From: Phytopseudomonas straminea
Lineage (GTDB): Bacteria > Pseudomonadota > Gammaproteobacteria > Pseudomonadales > Pseudomonadaceae
Assembly (NCBI RefSeq): GCF_900112645.1
Contig: NZ_FOMO01000013.1
Coordinates: 38,492-102,491 of the forward strand
Length of the DNA: 64,000 nt
Direction of reading: 5' to 3'
Made by a program: the position numbers and the translations under genes. The notes under the pieces were generated by a model. The model was given only the letters and a program-made list of their open reading frames with translations. It was not told the DNA's origin and made no database searches. Position 1 is the first letter of the stretch. Every line of letters begins with the position of its first letter. Below, in pieces: positions 52,594 to 62,160 of this stretch.

Positions 52594-53019
52594 ATGAAAG
52601 CTCGCGTTCAATGGGCCGGTGAAGCGCTGTTTCTAGGCGAGTCGGGCAGCGGTCATGCCGTCGTGATGGACGGGCCACCCGAGAGCGGCGGCCGCAACTT
52701 GGGCGTGCGCCCTATGGAAATGCTGTTGATCGGCCTGGGTGGCTGCAGCAACTTCGACGTGGTGAGCATTCTCAGGAAGTCCCGTCAGCCGGTCGAGAGC
52801 TGCGAAGCCTTTCTGGAGGCCGAGCGCGCGTCTGAAGATCCCAAGGTGTTCACCAAGATCCACCTGCATTTCGTGGTCAAGGGCCGTGGTCTGAAGGAAG
52901 CGCAGGTCAAGCGCGCTGTGGAACTGTCGGCGGACAAGTACTGCTCGGCGTCGATCATGCTCGGCCGCGCCGGCGTGGAAATCACCCACGATTACGAAAT
53001 CGTCGAACTGGGCGCCTGA
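52594..53019 (+). CDS. OsmC family protein
   Basis: The 141-residue OsmC/Ohr-fold protein of the YhfA-like group has peroxidatic-type Cys in IGLGGCSNFDVV and the second in DKYCSASIMLGRAGVEITHDYE. The start follows GAGGAGCTGC. It is divergent from vfr, as is PA0653 in P. aeruginosa. The substrate is unknown; a thiol-peroxidase role is plausible. Confidence 0.87.
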   Translation: MKARVQWAGEALFLGESGSGHAVVMDGPPESGGRNLGVRPMEMLLIGLGGCSNFDVVSILRKSRQPVESCEAFLEAERASEDPKVFTKIHLHFVVKGRGLKEAQVKRAVELSADKYCSASIMLGRAGVEITHDYEIVELGA

Positions 53020-53023
53020 ATGA

Positions 53024-53048
53024 ACAGGGCGACTTAACGTCGCCCTGT
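53024..53048. terminator. Terminator between OsmC gene and coq7
   Basis: ACAGGGCGAC and GTCGCCCTGT form a perfect 10-bp stem with a TTAAC loop between two convergent genes. Confidence 0.8.
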
Positions 53049-53059
53049 GATCGACCGCT

Positions 53060-53707
53060 TCAGATGCGGTAGGTGGTTTTGGTCATGACCTTGGACAGCA
53101 GCGTCATGCCCAGCTTGACCGGAGCGGGAAAGCGAACTCCGCCGGCATCCAGCGCGCTGTTGGCGTGCTCCAGTTCATCGCTGCGCATCTGTTCGAGAAT
53201 GGCCCTGGACTTGTTGTCCTGCTCGGGGATCTGTTCCAGATGTTCGTCCAGGTGCTTGACCACTTGATCCTCGGTCGCGGCCACGAAGCCCAGGCTGACC
53301 CGGTCGCTGACCAGGCCGGCCACTGCTCCCACCCCGAACGACAACCCGTAGAACAGCGGATTCAGCACGCTGGGGTGGCTGCCCAGCTGGCGGATGCGTT
53401 GCTCGCACCAGGCCAGGTGATCGATTTCCTCATCCGCCGCATGCTCCATGGCTTCGCGTACGCGCGGCAGCCTGGCGGTCAGCGCCTGGCCCTGATACAG
53501 CGCCTGGGCGCACACCTCGCCGGTGTGGTTGATGCGCATCAGCCCGGCGATATGACGGGTCTGCTGGGTATCGAGCTCGGCTTCCTGTTCGACGATGGCA
53601 GGCGACGGGCGCGAGGGTTGGCCGCTGAAGGGCAGCAGCGTGCGCAGTGCCATATCGGCCTGCAGCAGCAGGCGGTCGACGGGCGAATACTGGCGGTCGT
53701 TGGCCAT
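53060..53707 (-). CDS. coq7: 2-nonaprenyl-3-methyl-6-methoxy-1,4-benzoquinol hydroxylase Coq7
   Basis: The 215-residue di-iron monooxygenase of ubiquinone synthesis has carboxylate/His ligands in NHTGEVCAQALYQGQ, ADEEIDHLAWCEQRI, ATEDQVVKHLDEHLEQIP and MRSDELEHANSA. In PAO1 speD lies between the OsmC gene and coq7. It is absent here. Confidence 0.94.
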   Translation of the reverse strand: MANDRQYSPVDRLLLQADMALRTLLPFSGQPSRPSPAIVEQEAELDTQQTRHIAGLMRINHTGEVCAQALYQGQALTARLPRVREAMEHAADEEIDHLAWCEQRIRQLGSHPSVLNPLFYGLSFGVGAVAGLVSDRVSLGFVAATEDQVVKHLDEHLEQIPEQDNKSRAILEQMRSDELEHANSALDAGGVRFPAPVKLGMTLLSKVMTKTTYRI

Positions 53708-53880
53708 GAGGTCTCTCCGGCGATGACATGAGTGGGCAGTTTACCGCAAACCGCCCGTACACGGCTTGGAGCGTCTTTTCGCCGCAACTGTGCGGCCCTT
53801 CTATCTGCCGGCATTCGCCTATTGCTCGCAGCGGGTGGTTGGCAGGACTATTGGCTGCCGCTTGGGCATAAGGAGTTGCT

Positions 53881-55362
53881 GTGAAGAACGACATTCACGA
53901 TCTGGGGCTGGTACTTGATTCCAAGGTCAAGCTGGTGCTGATCGAGTCCTGGGACGAGCGGCGGGTGCTGGAAACCCTCACCGGCCTGGCGGTACGCCGC
54001 GGCCTGAGCCTGTTCACCTGGTCGATCACCGAGGGCTTGCGGCGCGGCGACATCGCCGGCGAGGCCTTCGCCGATGGCAGCAGCCACGATCCCGAGGCAG
54101 CGTTGCGGCTGATCAAGGCCGATCCGCAGGCCAGTCTCTACGTAATGTGCGACCTGCATCCGTTTCTCGACGACAACCCCAAACTGGTGCGCCTGCTCAA
54201 GGAAGTGGCCATGGCCGACGGTGCCCATGCGCCGACCCTGGTACTGGTGTCCCATGCCTGCAGGTTGCCACCGGAGGTGCAGCGTTACGCGGCGCGCTTC
54301 AACGTGGCGCTGCCAGGGGAGGACGAGCTGCTGGCCATCGTGCGTGAGGAGGCGGCGCACTGGAGCGAGCGCAACCGCAATCGCCGGGTGCGTACCGACA
54401 ACCGCACCCTGCAGCAGGTGGTCAAGAACCTGCGCGGTATGAGCCACGCGGAAGCGCGGCTGCTGGCGCGCAACCTGATCTGCGACGACGGCGCCATCAC
54501 CCAGGAAGACCTGCCGGAGCTAAACAAGGCCAAGTTCGAGCTGCTCGACCTCGATGGCGTACTCAGCTACGAACACGATACGGCGCGGTTTGCCGATGTC
54601 GGTGGGCTGAGCAATCTCAAGCGCTGGCTGGGCGAGCGGCAGCGCATCTTCTTCGCCGGCGAAGGCGTGGATATTCCCAAGGGTGTGCTGCTGGTCGGCG
54701 TGCAGGGCTCAGGCAAGAGCCTGGCCGCCAAGGCAGTCGCCGGCTTGTGGGGACTACCGTTACTGCGTCTGGATTTCGGCTGCCTATACAACAAGTTCTT
54801 CGGTGAGACCGAGCGCAACCTGCGTGAGGCGCTGGCGCTGGCCGAGCAGATGTCGCCGTGCGTGCTGTGGGTCGATGAGATCGAAAAGGGCCTGGCCAGT
54901 GGTGATCAGGACGGCGGCGTCAGCCAGCGCGTACTAGGTACGCTGCTGACCTGGATGGCCGAGCGCAAGTCCTCGGTGTTCATGGTCGCCACCGCCAACG
55001 TGATCGACCGTTTGCCACCGGAGCTGGTGCGCAAGGGTCGTTTCGACGAGCTGTTCTTTGTCGATCTGCCGGAGGCCGAAATCCGCGCCGAGATTTTCCG
55101 TATCCACCTGCAGCGCCGCGAGCTGGAGCCTTCGGCCTTCGATCTGGCGCAGTTGGCGGTGGCGTCCGAGGGATTTTCCGGCGCCGAGATCGAGCAGGTG
55201 GTGGTCAGTGCCCTGTATGCCGCCCAGGCGCAGCAGCAGTCGGTCGATACCGGCACCCTGCTGCGCGGCATTCAGGCCACCTCGCCGCTGTCGGTGATCA
55301 TGGCCGAACGCCTCGCCGAACTGCGGGCCTGGGCGCGCGGGCGGACGGTCAGCGCCAACTGA
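53881..55362 (+). CDS. AAA+ ATPase, Ycf46-like
   Basis: The 493-residue protein starts with GTG at 53881 behind AAGGAG. An N-terminal domain (1-240) resembles a degenerate AAA fold. The main AAA+ module has Walker A GVQGSGKS (Lys279), Walker B WVDEIEKG (Asp332-Glu333), sensor MVATANVIDRLPPEL and arginine finger RKGRFDE. It resembles the Ycf46 family, whose role is unclear (reported links to CO2 or photosynthesis in cyanobacteria). It corresponds to PA0657 by position. Confidence 0.87.
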   Translation: MKNDIHDLGLVLDSKVKLVLIESWDERRVLETLTGLAVRRGLSLFTWSITEGLRRGDIAGEAFADGSSHDPEAALRLIKADPQASLYVMCDLHPFLDDNPKLVRLLKEVAMADGAHAPTLVLVSHACRLPPEVQRYAARFNVALPGEDELLAIVREEAAHWSERNRNRRVRTDNRTLQQVVKNLRGMSHAEARLLARNLICDDGAITQEDLPELNKAKFELLDLDGVLSYEHDTARFADVGGLSNLKRWLGERQRIFFAGEGVDIPKGVLLVGVQGSGKSLAAKAVAGLWGLPLLRLDFGCLYNKFFGETERNLREALALAEQMSPCVLWVDEIEKGLASGDQDGGVSQRVLGTLLTWMAERKSSVFMVATANVIDRLPPELVRKGRFDELFFVDLPEAEIRAEIFRIHLQRRELEPSAFDLAQLAVASEGFSGAEIEQVVVSALYAAQAQQQSVDTGTLLRGIQATSPLSVIMAERLAELRAWARGRTVSAN

Positions 55363-55363
55363 G

Positions 55364-56152
55364 TCAGGCGCGGCCGAAGCGGCGATTGAGGCGCGCTGCG
55401 ATGCGGCGCACCAGCCAACGCGGGAACAGCCGCGGCGCCATCGTCAGCAGGCGATTGCGCCAACCGGGCACGATGATCGCGCGATTGCGCTCCAGGCCGC
55501 GGACGGCGATCAATGCCACCTCTTCGGCGCTGAGCATCAGCTTGCCGTGCTCGAGCGACGAGGCGTCGAGCTGCGCATTGCGAAAGAAGGCGCTGTGGGT
55601 CGGACCCGGACAGAGTACCGAGACCTTCACGCCATGCGGGCGCAGCTCCTCGCGTAGACCTTCGGAGAAATGCAGCACGTAGGCTTTGCTGGCGTAATAG
55701 CTGCTCATCCAAGGGCCGGGCTGGAAGGCAGCGACCGAGGCGATATTGAGAATCTGCCCATGGCCGCGCGCTGCCATCACCGTGCCGATGGCATGGCAAA
55801 GCCGCGCCAGGGCCAAAACGTTGAGTTCCAGCAACTGCTGTTCGCGGCGCCAGTCCTGCGCGACGAAGGCGCCGCCGCTACCGATACCCGCGTTGTTCAC
55901 CAGCAGCTCGATGACCTGGCCGTTCTGCTCCAGCTCGTGGAGCAGCCCGGAGAGTTGTAGGGGTTCGCTGAGGTCGCAGACGCGAAACAGCACGTCCACG
56001 GAAAAGCGTTGGGTCAACTCGTAGGCGATGCTTTCCAGCGCATCGCGCTTGCGCGCCACGAGGATCAGATTACGCCCGCGGCGGGCCAGCGCTTCGGCCA
56101 GCGCCAGGCCGATGCCACTCGAGGCACCGGTAACCAGGGCATAACGTGACAT
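55364..56152 (-). CDS. Short-chain dehydrogenase/reductase
   Basis: The 262-residue classical SDR has the NAD(P) site TGASSGIG (residues 8-15), the NNAG motif (ELLVNNAGIGSGG) and the catalytic YxxxK in SSYYASKAYVLHF. The start at 56152 has GGAGA. A TTG four codons earlier is less likely. The C-terminus (RLFPRWLVRRIAARLNRRFGRA) is basic. The substrate is not known. It overlaps none of its neighbours and is convergent with the AAA gene, with 1 bp between stops. Confidence 0.9.
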   Translation of the reverse strand: MSRYALVTGASSGIGLALAEALARRGRNLILVARKRDALESIAYELTQRFSVDVLFRVCDLSEPLQLSGLLHELEQNGQVIELLVNNAGIGSGGAFVAQDWRREQQLLELNVLALARLCHAIGTVMAARGHGQILNIASVAAFQPGPWMSSYYASKAYVLHFSEGLREELRPHGVKVSVLCPGPTHSAFFRNAQLDASSLEHGKLMLSAEEVALIAVRGLERNRAIIVPGWRNRLLTMAPRLFPRWLVRRIAARLNRRFGRA

Positions 56153-56259
56153 GAGGTTCTCCAAACACCGTACAGTTCAGGTGCATAGCCTATCCGCAAC
56201 TGACCTGTCGGCGCTGCAATCGCAGGCGCTTCGAAGAAAATAAACCGCCCGGCAGCCGA

Positions 56260-57249
56260 TCAGCTGCCTTTGAGCAGTTCCCCGAACAAGCCACCGAACA
56301 CGGCGAGCATGGCGAAACCGCTGAGGAAGATCATCAGCAGACCGCCGATGAGCAGAATCAGAAAGATACCGGCGACCAGATTCACGCCCAGGCTGTTGGG
56401 CGGTGGCGGCGGACCGTAGCGGTTGCTGCCGGCAGGGCCTGGCACCACCATCATGACGATCCAGAATACGCTGCTGATAAGCGGTACCACATTGAGCAGC
56501 CACAACCAGCCGGACCAGCCCATGTCGTGCAGGCGTTGCACGCCGATCTGCGCACTGAACACCAGCAGGCCAATGAAGGCGACGATCGCCAGGATGCTGC
56601 TCAGGGTTTCTGCCACGGTCGTGAGCGCTGAAAGTACGGCCATGAGGGCAATAAATCCGAACAGCAGCCCCAGTGACCAGGCCAGGTAACGCATGCGGCC
56701 GATACGACCTTTGAACGAATTGATCTTCAGCTCACCAACCTGGCCAGCGTAAGGATCGATATCCGCGCGGGGCGGCGAGTAGGGCGTCTGTGGCTGAGCG
56801 GCAGCAACCGGCGCTGGCTGCTGTGCACTCGTTTCTGCAACGGCCGCCTGGCGGGCCAGGTATTTCTCGATGATCACACCACACGCCGAGCACTCTGCTG
56901 CGGTCTGTTGGGTGTGACCACATTTGGGACAGGTCATCGAGGTTTGTGGCGGCTGCGTCTGTTCCGCCTTGACGGCCTTTTCTTCATCGGTTTCGACCAG
57001 GCTCAGTGCGGCGGTAAGATCCGGCTCCTTGCGAGCGCGGGCACCGGCACGTTGCAGAACATTGAGATACTGCTCGGCCTGGGCTTCATCCAGGTCACGT
57101 TTGATAGCTACCGGGCCGCGACCGAACAGGGCGTCGATGCGCGCGCTGTCGCTCTTGAACAGGCTGGCCAGGTTGGCTTTGACCTCGTCCAGCGAGTTGC
57201 CTGGCATCAGGCTTCCATCGAAAACGATCTTGTAGCGGATCTGGCTCAT
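56260..57249 (-). CDS. DUF805 membrane protein with zinc ribbon
   Basis: The 329-residue protein has an N-terminal region (1-90), a zinc-ribbon CPKCGHTQQTAAECSACG (about residues 107-124) and a C-terminal DUF805 domain with four or five transmembrane helices (RIGRMRYLAWSLGLLFGF, VQRLHDMGWSGWLWLLNVVPLI, GSNRYGPPP). The start at 57249 follows AAGGA. The function is unknown. It corresponds to PA0659 by position. Confidence 0.85.
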   Translation of the reverse strand: MSQIRYKIVFDGSLMPGNSLDEVKANLASLFKSDSARIDALFGRGPVAIKRDLDEAQAEQYLNVLQRAGARARKEPDLTAALSLVETDEEKAVKAEQTQPPQTSMTCPKCGHTQQTAAECSACGVIIEKYLARQAAVAETSAQQPAPVAAAQPQTPYSPPRADIDPYAGQVGELKINSFKGRIGRMRYLAWSLGLLFGFIALMAVLSALTTVAETLSSILAIVAFIGLLVFSAQIGVQRLHDMGWSGWLWLLNVVPLISSVFWIVMMVVPGPAGSNRYGPPPPPNSLGVNLVAGIFLILLIGGLLMIFLSGFAMLAVFGGLFGELLKGS

Positions 57250-57385
57250 GCGCGTCCTTGCCTGCAGGCACAATAGTGGTCGCCGAAGCTATCCCGCCGC
57301 CATTCGTTCGGCAAGTGGCGGCGAGGCGATTTTCGATGTGGCTGAGCGGTGGTTCTCAGCTTGCGAGCGAGGACGCATCGGCGGA

Positions 57386-57811
57386 TCAGAATGGCTTGAC
57401 CACGACCAGAATGACGACGGCGATCAGGATCAGCACCGGCACCTCGTTGAACCAGCGGTAGAACACGTGGCTACGCTTGTTCTCGCCACGGGCCAGGCGT
57501 TTGTACATGGCGCCGCACGTGTGGTGGTAACCGACCAGGAGGATCACCAGGGCCAGCTTGGCATGCATCCAGCCCTGGCTCATCCAGGCGGGCGCCAGCA
57601 TCAAGAGGCCGACGCCGAATACCAGCGTGGCGATCATCGCCGGTGTCATGATGCCCCGATAGAGTTTGCGCTCCATGATGCTGAAACGCTCGCGGCTTGC
57701 TTCGTCCTCGCTCATTGCGTGGTACACGAACAGTCGTGGTAGGTAGAAGAGACCGGCGAACCAGCAGACCATGGCGACGATGTGCAGGGCTTTGAGCCAC
57801 AGATAAAGCAT
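57386..57811 (-). CDS. hemJ: Protoporphyrinogen oxidase HemJ
   Basis: The 141-residue membrane protein has four transmembrane helices and the HemJ/CopD-like signature LWLKALHIVAMVCWFAGLFYLPRLFVYHAM, including the conserved His10, and MHAKLALVILLVGYHHTC. It oxidises protoporphyrinogen IX in heme synthesis in bacteria lacking HemY/HemG. In PAO1 argC follows this position. It is absent here. Confidence 0.92.
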   Translation of the reverse strand: MLYLWLKALHIVAMVCWFAGLFYLPRLFVYHAMSEDEASRERFSIMERKLYRGIMTPAMIATLVFGVGLLMLAPAWMSQGWMHAKLALVILLVGYHHTCGAMYKRLARGENKRSHVFYRWFNEVPVLILIAVVILVVVKPF

Positions 57812-58011
57812 TGCCGTTCCTTTTCTCGGATGGGGCTTGCGATACTAGTGCCCGTGATCTCAATAGTCATCAAGACGGTTGGCCGCAGGCGGGGTGAGCC
57901 TTATCATCCAGATCTTTGACGACTGTTTTCGAGGCACCCGATGCACGTTTCTCCCTTGTTTGCGATGGCAACGCCTGCGGGCGCTTGCAGTGTGCCCGGG
58001 CACCTACGCTG

Positions 58012-58740
58012 ATGTCGGGTTGGGAGGTTCGCCCCAGCAATCGGGCACAGGAGCGGCGCCTGCGGGTTGTGCTGGTGGTGCTGCTCCTAGCGGTGCCGGC
58101 CGCCTTCTATGCGGGCAGTGAGTGGCAGGCCAGGTCTTCCGAGCAGCGGACCGAGACATTCGAGCAGATGCAGGTGCAGGCCGATGAGCAGGCGCGCGAG
58201 CTCGACGAACTGCGCCAGCGCGTGGCCGTCGCCAGCAGCGGCGAGCAACTGGCGCATCAGTCCAACGAACAGAGCCGCCAGACCATCAAGCTCTTGGAAG
58301 AACATAACTTCAAACAGCAACAGGAGCTGGCTTTCTACAAGGGCGTGCTGGCCCCGGACAGCAAGGTCAATGGCCTGCTGATCCGTAGTTTCGATATCCA
58401 CCCAGGCGAGTCTGCGGGGGGCTATCGTTTCAAACTCATGCTCAGCCGCATCGGCAAGGATGACAAACCCCTGCAGGGGCGTTTGAACGTGCAGCTGGAA
58501 GGCAGCCTGAACGGCAAGGTGAAGAGCCTGCCACTGAATCAGCTCAGTGGTGATCTGCCGGAAGGCTCAACCGACAAGGCGATTCCTTTCGCATTCAAGC
58601 ATCTGCAGGCGATTCCCGACGGTGGCCGCCTGGGGGAACTGAGACTTCCTGCGGGCTTCGTGCCCAAGCGCATACGTATCAAGGCTGATGTCGAGGGTGG
58701 AAAAGCCGTCGAGCGTCAAATCGATTGGACTGACGGATAG
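58012..58740 (+). CDS. DUF6776 family membrane protein
   Basis: The 242-residue protein has one N-terminal transmembrane helix (LRVVLVVLLLAVPAAFYAGSEW), a coiled-coil (about 50-110; QVQADEQARELDELRQRVAV...) and a C-terminal beta-rich region (IRSFDIHPGESAGGYRFKLMLSRIGKDD). The ATG at 58012 places the helix close to the N-terminus. An upstream in-frame ATG (57916) would give a 32-residue longer protein. It lies immediately upstream of the bactofilin gene, as in PAO1 (PA0663-PA0664). The function is unknown. Confidence 0.75.
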   Translation: MSGWEVRPSNRAQERRLRVVLVVLLLAVPAAFYAGSEWQARSSEQRTETFEQMQVQADEQARELDELRQRVAVASSGEQLAHQSNEQSRQTIKLLEEHNFKQQQELAFYKGVLAPDSKVNGLLIRSFDIHPGESAGGYRFKLMLSRIGKDDKPLQGRLNVQLEGSLNGKVKSLPLNQLSGDLPEGSTDKAIPFAFKHLQAIPDGGRLGELRLPAGFVPKRIRIKADVEGGKAVERQIDWTDG

Positions 58741-58753
58741 GTGATGGTTCGCC

Positions 58754-59164
58754 ATGTGGAATAAAGGCAAGGAAAAGGCAGACATGCAGCGCTTCACGGG
58801 CAAGACCAGCCTGATCGCTGCGGGTGCGGTGTTTCGCGGCAACTTGGAGTTCCAGGGCGCGGTGCAGATCGACGGCAAGGTGCTCGGCGACCTGCTCACC
58901 GAGCAGGGTTTGGTGCGGGTCAGCGCCGAAGGACAGGTTGAAGGCGAGGTGCGCGCACCCCATGTAGTGATCGATGGCGAGATCGTTGGCGATGTCTACG
59001 CCAGCCAGCATGTCGAGCTGGGTGCCAAGGCCCGGGTTCGCGGCAATCTCTACTATGGCCTGATGGAAATGGCTATGGGCGCTCAGGTTGAAGGCGGCCT
59101 GCGGCCGATCAAGGAGCAGGACCGACCACTGGAGCTGCCCGAGCGCGTGGATGACGCTCAATAG
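58754..59164 (+). CDS. Bactofilin
   Basis: The 136-residue polymer-forming cytoskeletal protein has a right-handed beta-helix repeat core (FRGNLEFQGAVQIDGKVLGDLLTEQGLVRVSAEGQVEGEVRAPHVVIDGEIVGDVYASQHVELGAKARVRGNLYYGLMEM) flanked by short disordered tails. Bactofilins localise cell-wall enzymes. An M23 peptidase, a common functional partner, is encoded 1.6 kb downstream. It lies 13 bp after the DUF6776 gene. Confidence 0.92.
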   Translation: MWNKGKEKADMQRFTGKTSLIAAGAVFRGNLEFQGAVQIDGKVLGDLLTEQGLVRVSAEGQVEGEVRAPHVVIDGEIVGDVYASQHVELGAKARVRGNLYYGLMEMAMGAQVEGGLRPIKEQDRPLELPERVDDAQ

Positions 59165-59240
59165 TTGACCAGTTTTGTAGGGTAAGCGGATAATACAGCG
59201 CTACCACGCAGTATTGGCGCCTGGCGCCGGGAGATAGAAC

Positions 59241-59594
59241 ATGAGCGTCGAAACCTTCACCCCTGCCGCTGTGATGCAGTTCACGCAGGGTGCAGCCAGC
59301 AAGGTGAAGAGCCTGGTTGATGAAGAGGGCAATCCGCGCCTGAAGTTGCGCGTGTTCGTTACGGGCGGCGGTTGCTCGGGCTTCCAGTACGGCTTCACCT
59401 TCGATGAAGAAGTGGCCGATGACGACACCATCGTCGAGCGCGAGGGCGTCAGCCTGGTCGTCGACCCGATGAGCTTCCAGTACCTGGCCGGTGCGGAAGT
59501 GGATTATCAGGAAGGCCTCGAAGGCTCGCGCTTCGTGATCAAGAACCCCAACGCGACCACCACCTGCGGTTGTGGTTCATCGTTCTCGATCTGA
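59241..59594 (+). CDS. erpA: Iron-sulfur cluster insertion protein ErpA
   Basis: The 117-residue A-type carrier has the three invariant Cys ligands: Cys45 (GGGCSGFQYGF) and Cys109/Cys111 (TTTCGCGSSF). It delivers Fe-S clusters to apoproteins. It has its own promoter region and is followed by a strong terminator. Confidence 0.95.
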   Translation: MSVETFTPAAVMQFTQGAASKVKSLVDEEGNPRLKLRVFVTGGGCSGFQYGFTFDEEVADDDTIVEREGVSLVVDPMSFQYLAGAEVDYQEGLEGSRFVIKNPNATTTCGCGSSFSI

Positions 59595-59610
59595 GTCCTG
59601 AGTCATATGA

Positions 59611-59638
59611 AAACGCCGCGCATCTGCGCGGCGTTTTT
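59611..59638. terminator. Terminator after erpA
   Basis: AAACGCCGCGC and GCGCGGCGTTT form a perfect 11-bp stem with an ATCT loop and TTTTT following, between the convergent erpA and anmK genes. Confidence 0.9.
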
Positions 59639-59651
59639 GTTTGGGCGTTGT

Positions 59652-60740
59652 TCAGGCCGGGTAGATGGCGCCGAGCACTCGCAGGCCTTTGGCGCCAGTG
59701 ACCTCCGGCCTATTGGCGGGGATGCCGTTGAGGCAGCAGTGAGCAAGCCAGGCAAACGCCATGGCCTCCACCCAATCAGCGGGAACGCCGTGATCGTCGG
59801 TGCGGCTCACCTCACTCGCGGGCAGCAGCGCTTGCAGGCGTTCCAGCAGTGCTTTGTTATGGGCGCCGCCACCGCAGACCAGCAGTTGGCTGCAATCCGG
59901 CTGTGCCTGCAGCAGTGAGCTGACGATGCTGGTAGCCGTAACCTCCAGCAAGGTGGCCTGAACATCTTGTGGCTGATAGGCCGGCTGTGTGGCCAGCTGC
60001 TGCAACAGCCAGGGCATGTTGAACAGCTCGCGCCCGGTGCTCTTAGGTCCGGTGGTCTGGAAGAACGGGTCCGCCAGCAGCGCTTTCAGCAGTTCGGGTT
60101 GCACGGTGCCGCTGGCAGCCCAGGCACCATCCTTGTCATAACTCTTGCCGAGGTGATGGTGAATCCACGCATCCATCAACACGTTGCCCGGCCCGCAGTC
60201 GAAACCCTTGGCGGGGTTGCCTTGCTCCAGCAGGCTGAGGTTGCTGAAACCGCCGACGTTGAGAATGGCTCGGGCCGAGCCGGGGCTGGCGAACAGCGCT
60301 TCATGGAAGGCTGGCACCAGCGGCGCACCCTGGCCGCCTGCTGCCACGTCGCGTCGGCGGAAGTCGGCCACCACGGTGATGCCGGTCAGTTCGGCCAGCA
60401 GGGCAGGGTTGCCGATCTGGATGGTGAAACCGCGCGCTGGTTCGTGGCGGACGGTCTGGCCGTGGCTGCCGATGGCGCGAATGGCGTCTGGCTGCAGGTT
60501 CTGCTCGCGCAGCAGGCTGTTGACACCCTCGGCGACCAGTCTTGCCCAGGCTTGCTCGGCGAGCGCCGCACGGGCGAGCTCATCCGCGCCAGAGCTGCAC
60601 AAATCGAGCAGTTGCTGGCGAAGATCATTTGGAAGGGCTTGGTAGTGGTGGGCGAGTAATCGAGTGCGCTCGCCTTGCTCGACAAGGGCGATGTCCAGCC
60701 CGTCGAGACTGGTACCGGACATCACGCCGAGATACAGCAT
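59652..60740 (-). CDS. anmK: Anhydro-N-acetylmuramic acid kinase
   Basis: The 362-residue kinase cleaves and phosphorylates 1,6-anhydroMurNAc in peptidoglycan recycling. It has the N-terminal GTSLDGLDIALVEQ (residues 9-22), IGSHGQTVRH and the nucleotide-binding GPGNVLMDAWI and VCGGGAHNKALLERL. It functionally complements AmgK/MurU and AmpD in this window. It follows the M23 peptidase gene by four bases in the same direction. Confidence 0.95.
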   Translation of the reverse strand: MLYLGVMSGTSLDGLDIALVEQGERTRLLAHHYQALPNDLRQQLLDLCSSGADELARAALAEQAWARLVAEGVNSLLREQNLQPDAIRAIGSHGQTVRHEPARGFTIQIGNPALLAELTGITVVADFRRRDVAAGGQGAPLVPAFHEALFASPGSARAILNVGGFSNLSLLEQGNPAKGFDCGPGNVLMDAWIHHHLGKSYDKDGAWAASGTVQPELLKALLADPFFQTTGPKSTGRELFNMPWLLQQLATQPAYQPQDVQATLLEVTATSIVSSLLQAQPDCSQLLVCGGGAHNKALLERLQALLPASEVSRTDDHGVPADWVEAMAFAWLAHCCLNGIPANRPEVTGAKGLRVLGAIYPA

Positions 60741-60744
60741 GGGA

Positions 60745-62160
60745 TCAGCGCTTGTTGAGGGCGAGCATGGTGGCTTTTTCCTGATCCATGCGTGCCATGA
60801 GCGGCTTGCTCGTCTGCAGGAAACGCTGCTTCTCCTGGCGGGCGATCGGATCGGACATGGGCAGCTTCTGGCTCAGCGGGTCGACGTGGGTGCCATTGAC
60901 CTGGAACTCGTAGTGCAGGTGTGGGCCAGTCGACAGGCCAGTGGTGCCGATGTAACCGATGATCTGGCCCTGCTTGACGGTACCGCCTGTGCGTACGCCC
61001 TTGGCGAAACCCTGCATGTGTGCATAAAGGGTGCGGTAGCGACTGCCGTGCTGCAACACGATGGTGTTGCCGTAGCCGCCTTTGCGGCCAGCGAGGATGA
61101 CTTTGCCATCACCGGCAGCCTTGATTGGCGTACCGCGCGGCGCGGCGTAATCGACACCCTTGTGAGCGCGGATCTTGTTGAGAATCGGGTGCTTGCGGCC
61201 GTTGGAGAAGCGCGAGCTGATGCGCGCGAAATCTACCGGCGTACGGATGAAGGCCTTGCGCATGCTGTTGCCGTCGGCATCGTAATAGCTGACGTTGCCT
61301 TGCTTGTCGGTATAGCGGACCGCCGTGTAGGTCTTGCCGCGGTTGGTGAAGCGCGCGGAGAGAATGTTGCCGGTGCCGACCGATCTGTCGCCAACCTTCT
61401 TGTTCTGGTAGATGACTTCGAATTCGTCGCCTTCACGAATATCCATGGCGAAGTCGATGTCATAGCCGAAGATGTTGGCCAGGTCCATGGTCAGATTGTG
61501 GGACAGGCCGGCGCGCTTGGCAGCCACGAACAGCGAGCTGTTGATCACACCATGGGCGTAGGATTCGTGCACGTCCGGTTTGACCATCTCGCGCTTGAAG
61601 TCATAGCCGCTGTCGGTCTTGCTGAGGCTGATGCTTTCCAGGTCGCTTAGCTGGCTGTGCAGGCTTTCCAGCTGGCCGTCCTCGCTCAGCTGAAACTGCA
61701 GCTCCTGGCCGACCTTGAGGCGGCTCAGCTGGCTGGCTTCCTTGCTGCTGTTGATCACGTCATGCACGGTATTGGCGGGCAGGCCGACCTTGCTGAAGAC
61801 CGTGGAGAGGGTGTCGCCATTGGCCACGGTGACTGTCTTGTTGCGTGGGTCCTCAGGCTCCTGCTCGGCAACTTCGGGGTCGGCATCGATCTCGGCATTC
61901 TGCGAATCGTCGCTACCTTCTATCTGTGCGAACGGTGAGTCGGCTTCTACCTGAGCGTCGGCGCCTGCCTGATTGATGGGGAGATTCTGCTGGACTTGTT
62001 CGGAACCGTTGTCCATGTCCAGGTTGAGAAAGGTTTTCTTTGCTTCTACTTCGCGGGAGGGAAACACCAGAAGAGCGAGACTTAGAAGGGCGGCGACGCC
62101 GCTGGCTGCGATGATGTGTGTCTTTGGATAGAGCGGCGGCGCTTTAGTTGTAGAGGTCAT
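60745..62160 (-). CDS. M23 peptidase (MepM-like) with LysM/OapA region
   Basis: The 471-residue inner-membrane-anchored DD-endopeptidase has a TM segment at about 20-40 (IIAASGVAALLSLALLVF), an OapA/LysM-like region (RNKTVTVANGDTLSTVFSKVGL), and a C-terminal LytM domain with zinc ligands in HKGVDYAAPRGTPIKAAGDGKV and GPHLHYEFQVNG. It cleaves peptide cross-links during growth. ATG 62160 gives the usual length. An earlier in-frame start would add a 28-residue tail. Confidence 0.9.
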   Translation of the reverse strand: MTSTTKAPPLYPKTHIIAASGVAALLSLALLVFPSREVEAKKTFLNLDMDNGSEQVQQNLPINQAGADAQVEADSPFAQIEGSDDSQNAEIDADPEVAEQEPEDPRNKTVTVANGDTLSTVFSKVGLPANTVHDVINSSKEASQLSRLKVGQELQFQLSEDGQLESLHSQLSDLESISLSKTDSGYDFKREMVKPDVHESYAHGVINSSLFVAAKRAGLSHNLTMDLANIFGYDIDFAMDIREGDEFEVIYQNKKVGDRSVGTGNILSARFTNRGKTYTAVRYTDKQGNVSYYDADGNSMRKAFIRTPVDFARISSRFSNGRKHPILNKIRAHKGVDYAAPRGTPIKAAGDGKVILAGRKGGYGNTIVLQHGSRYRTLYAHMQGFAKGVRTGGTVKQGQIIGYIGTTGLSTGPHLHYEFQVNGTHVDPLSQKLPMSDPIARQEKQRFLQTSKPLMARMDQEKATMLALNKR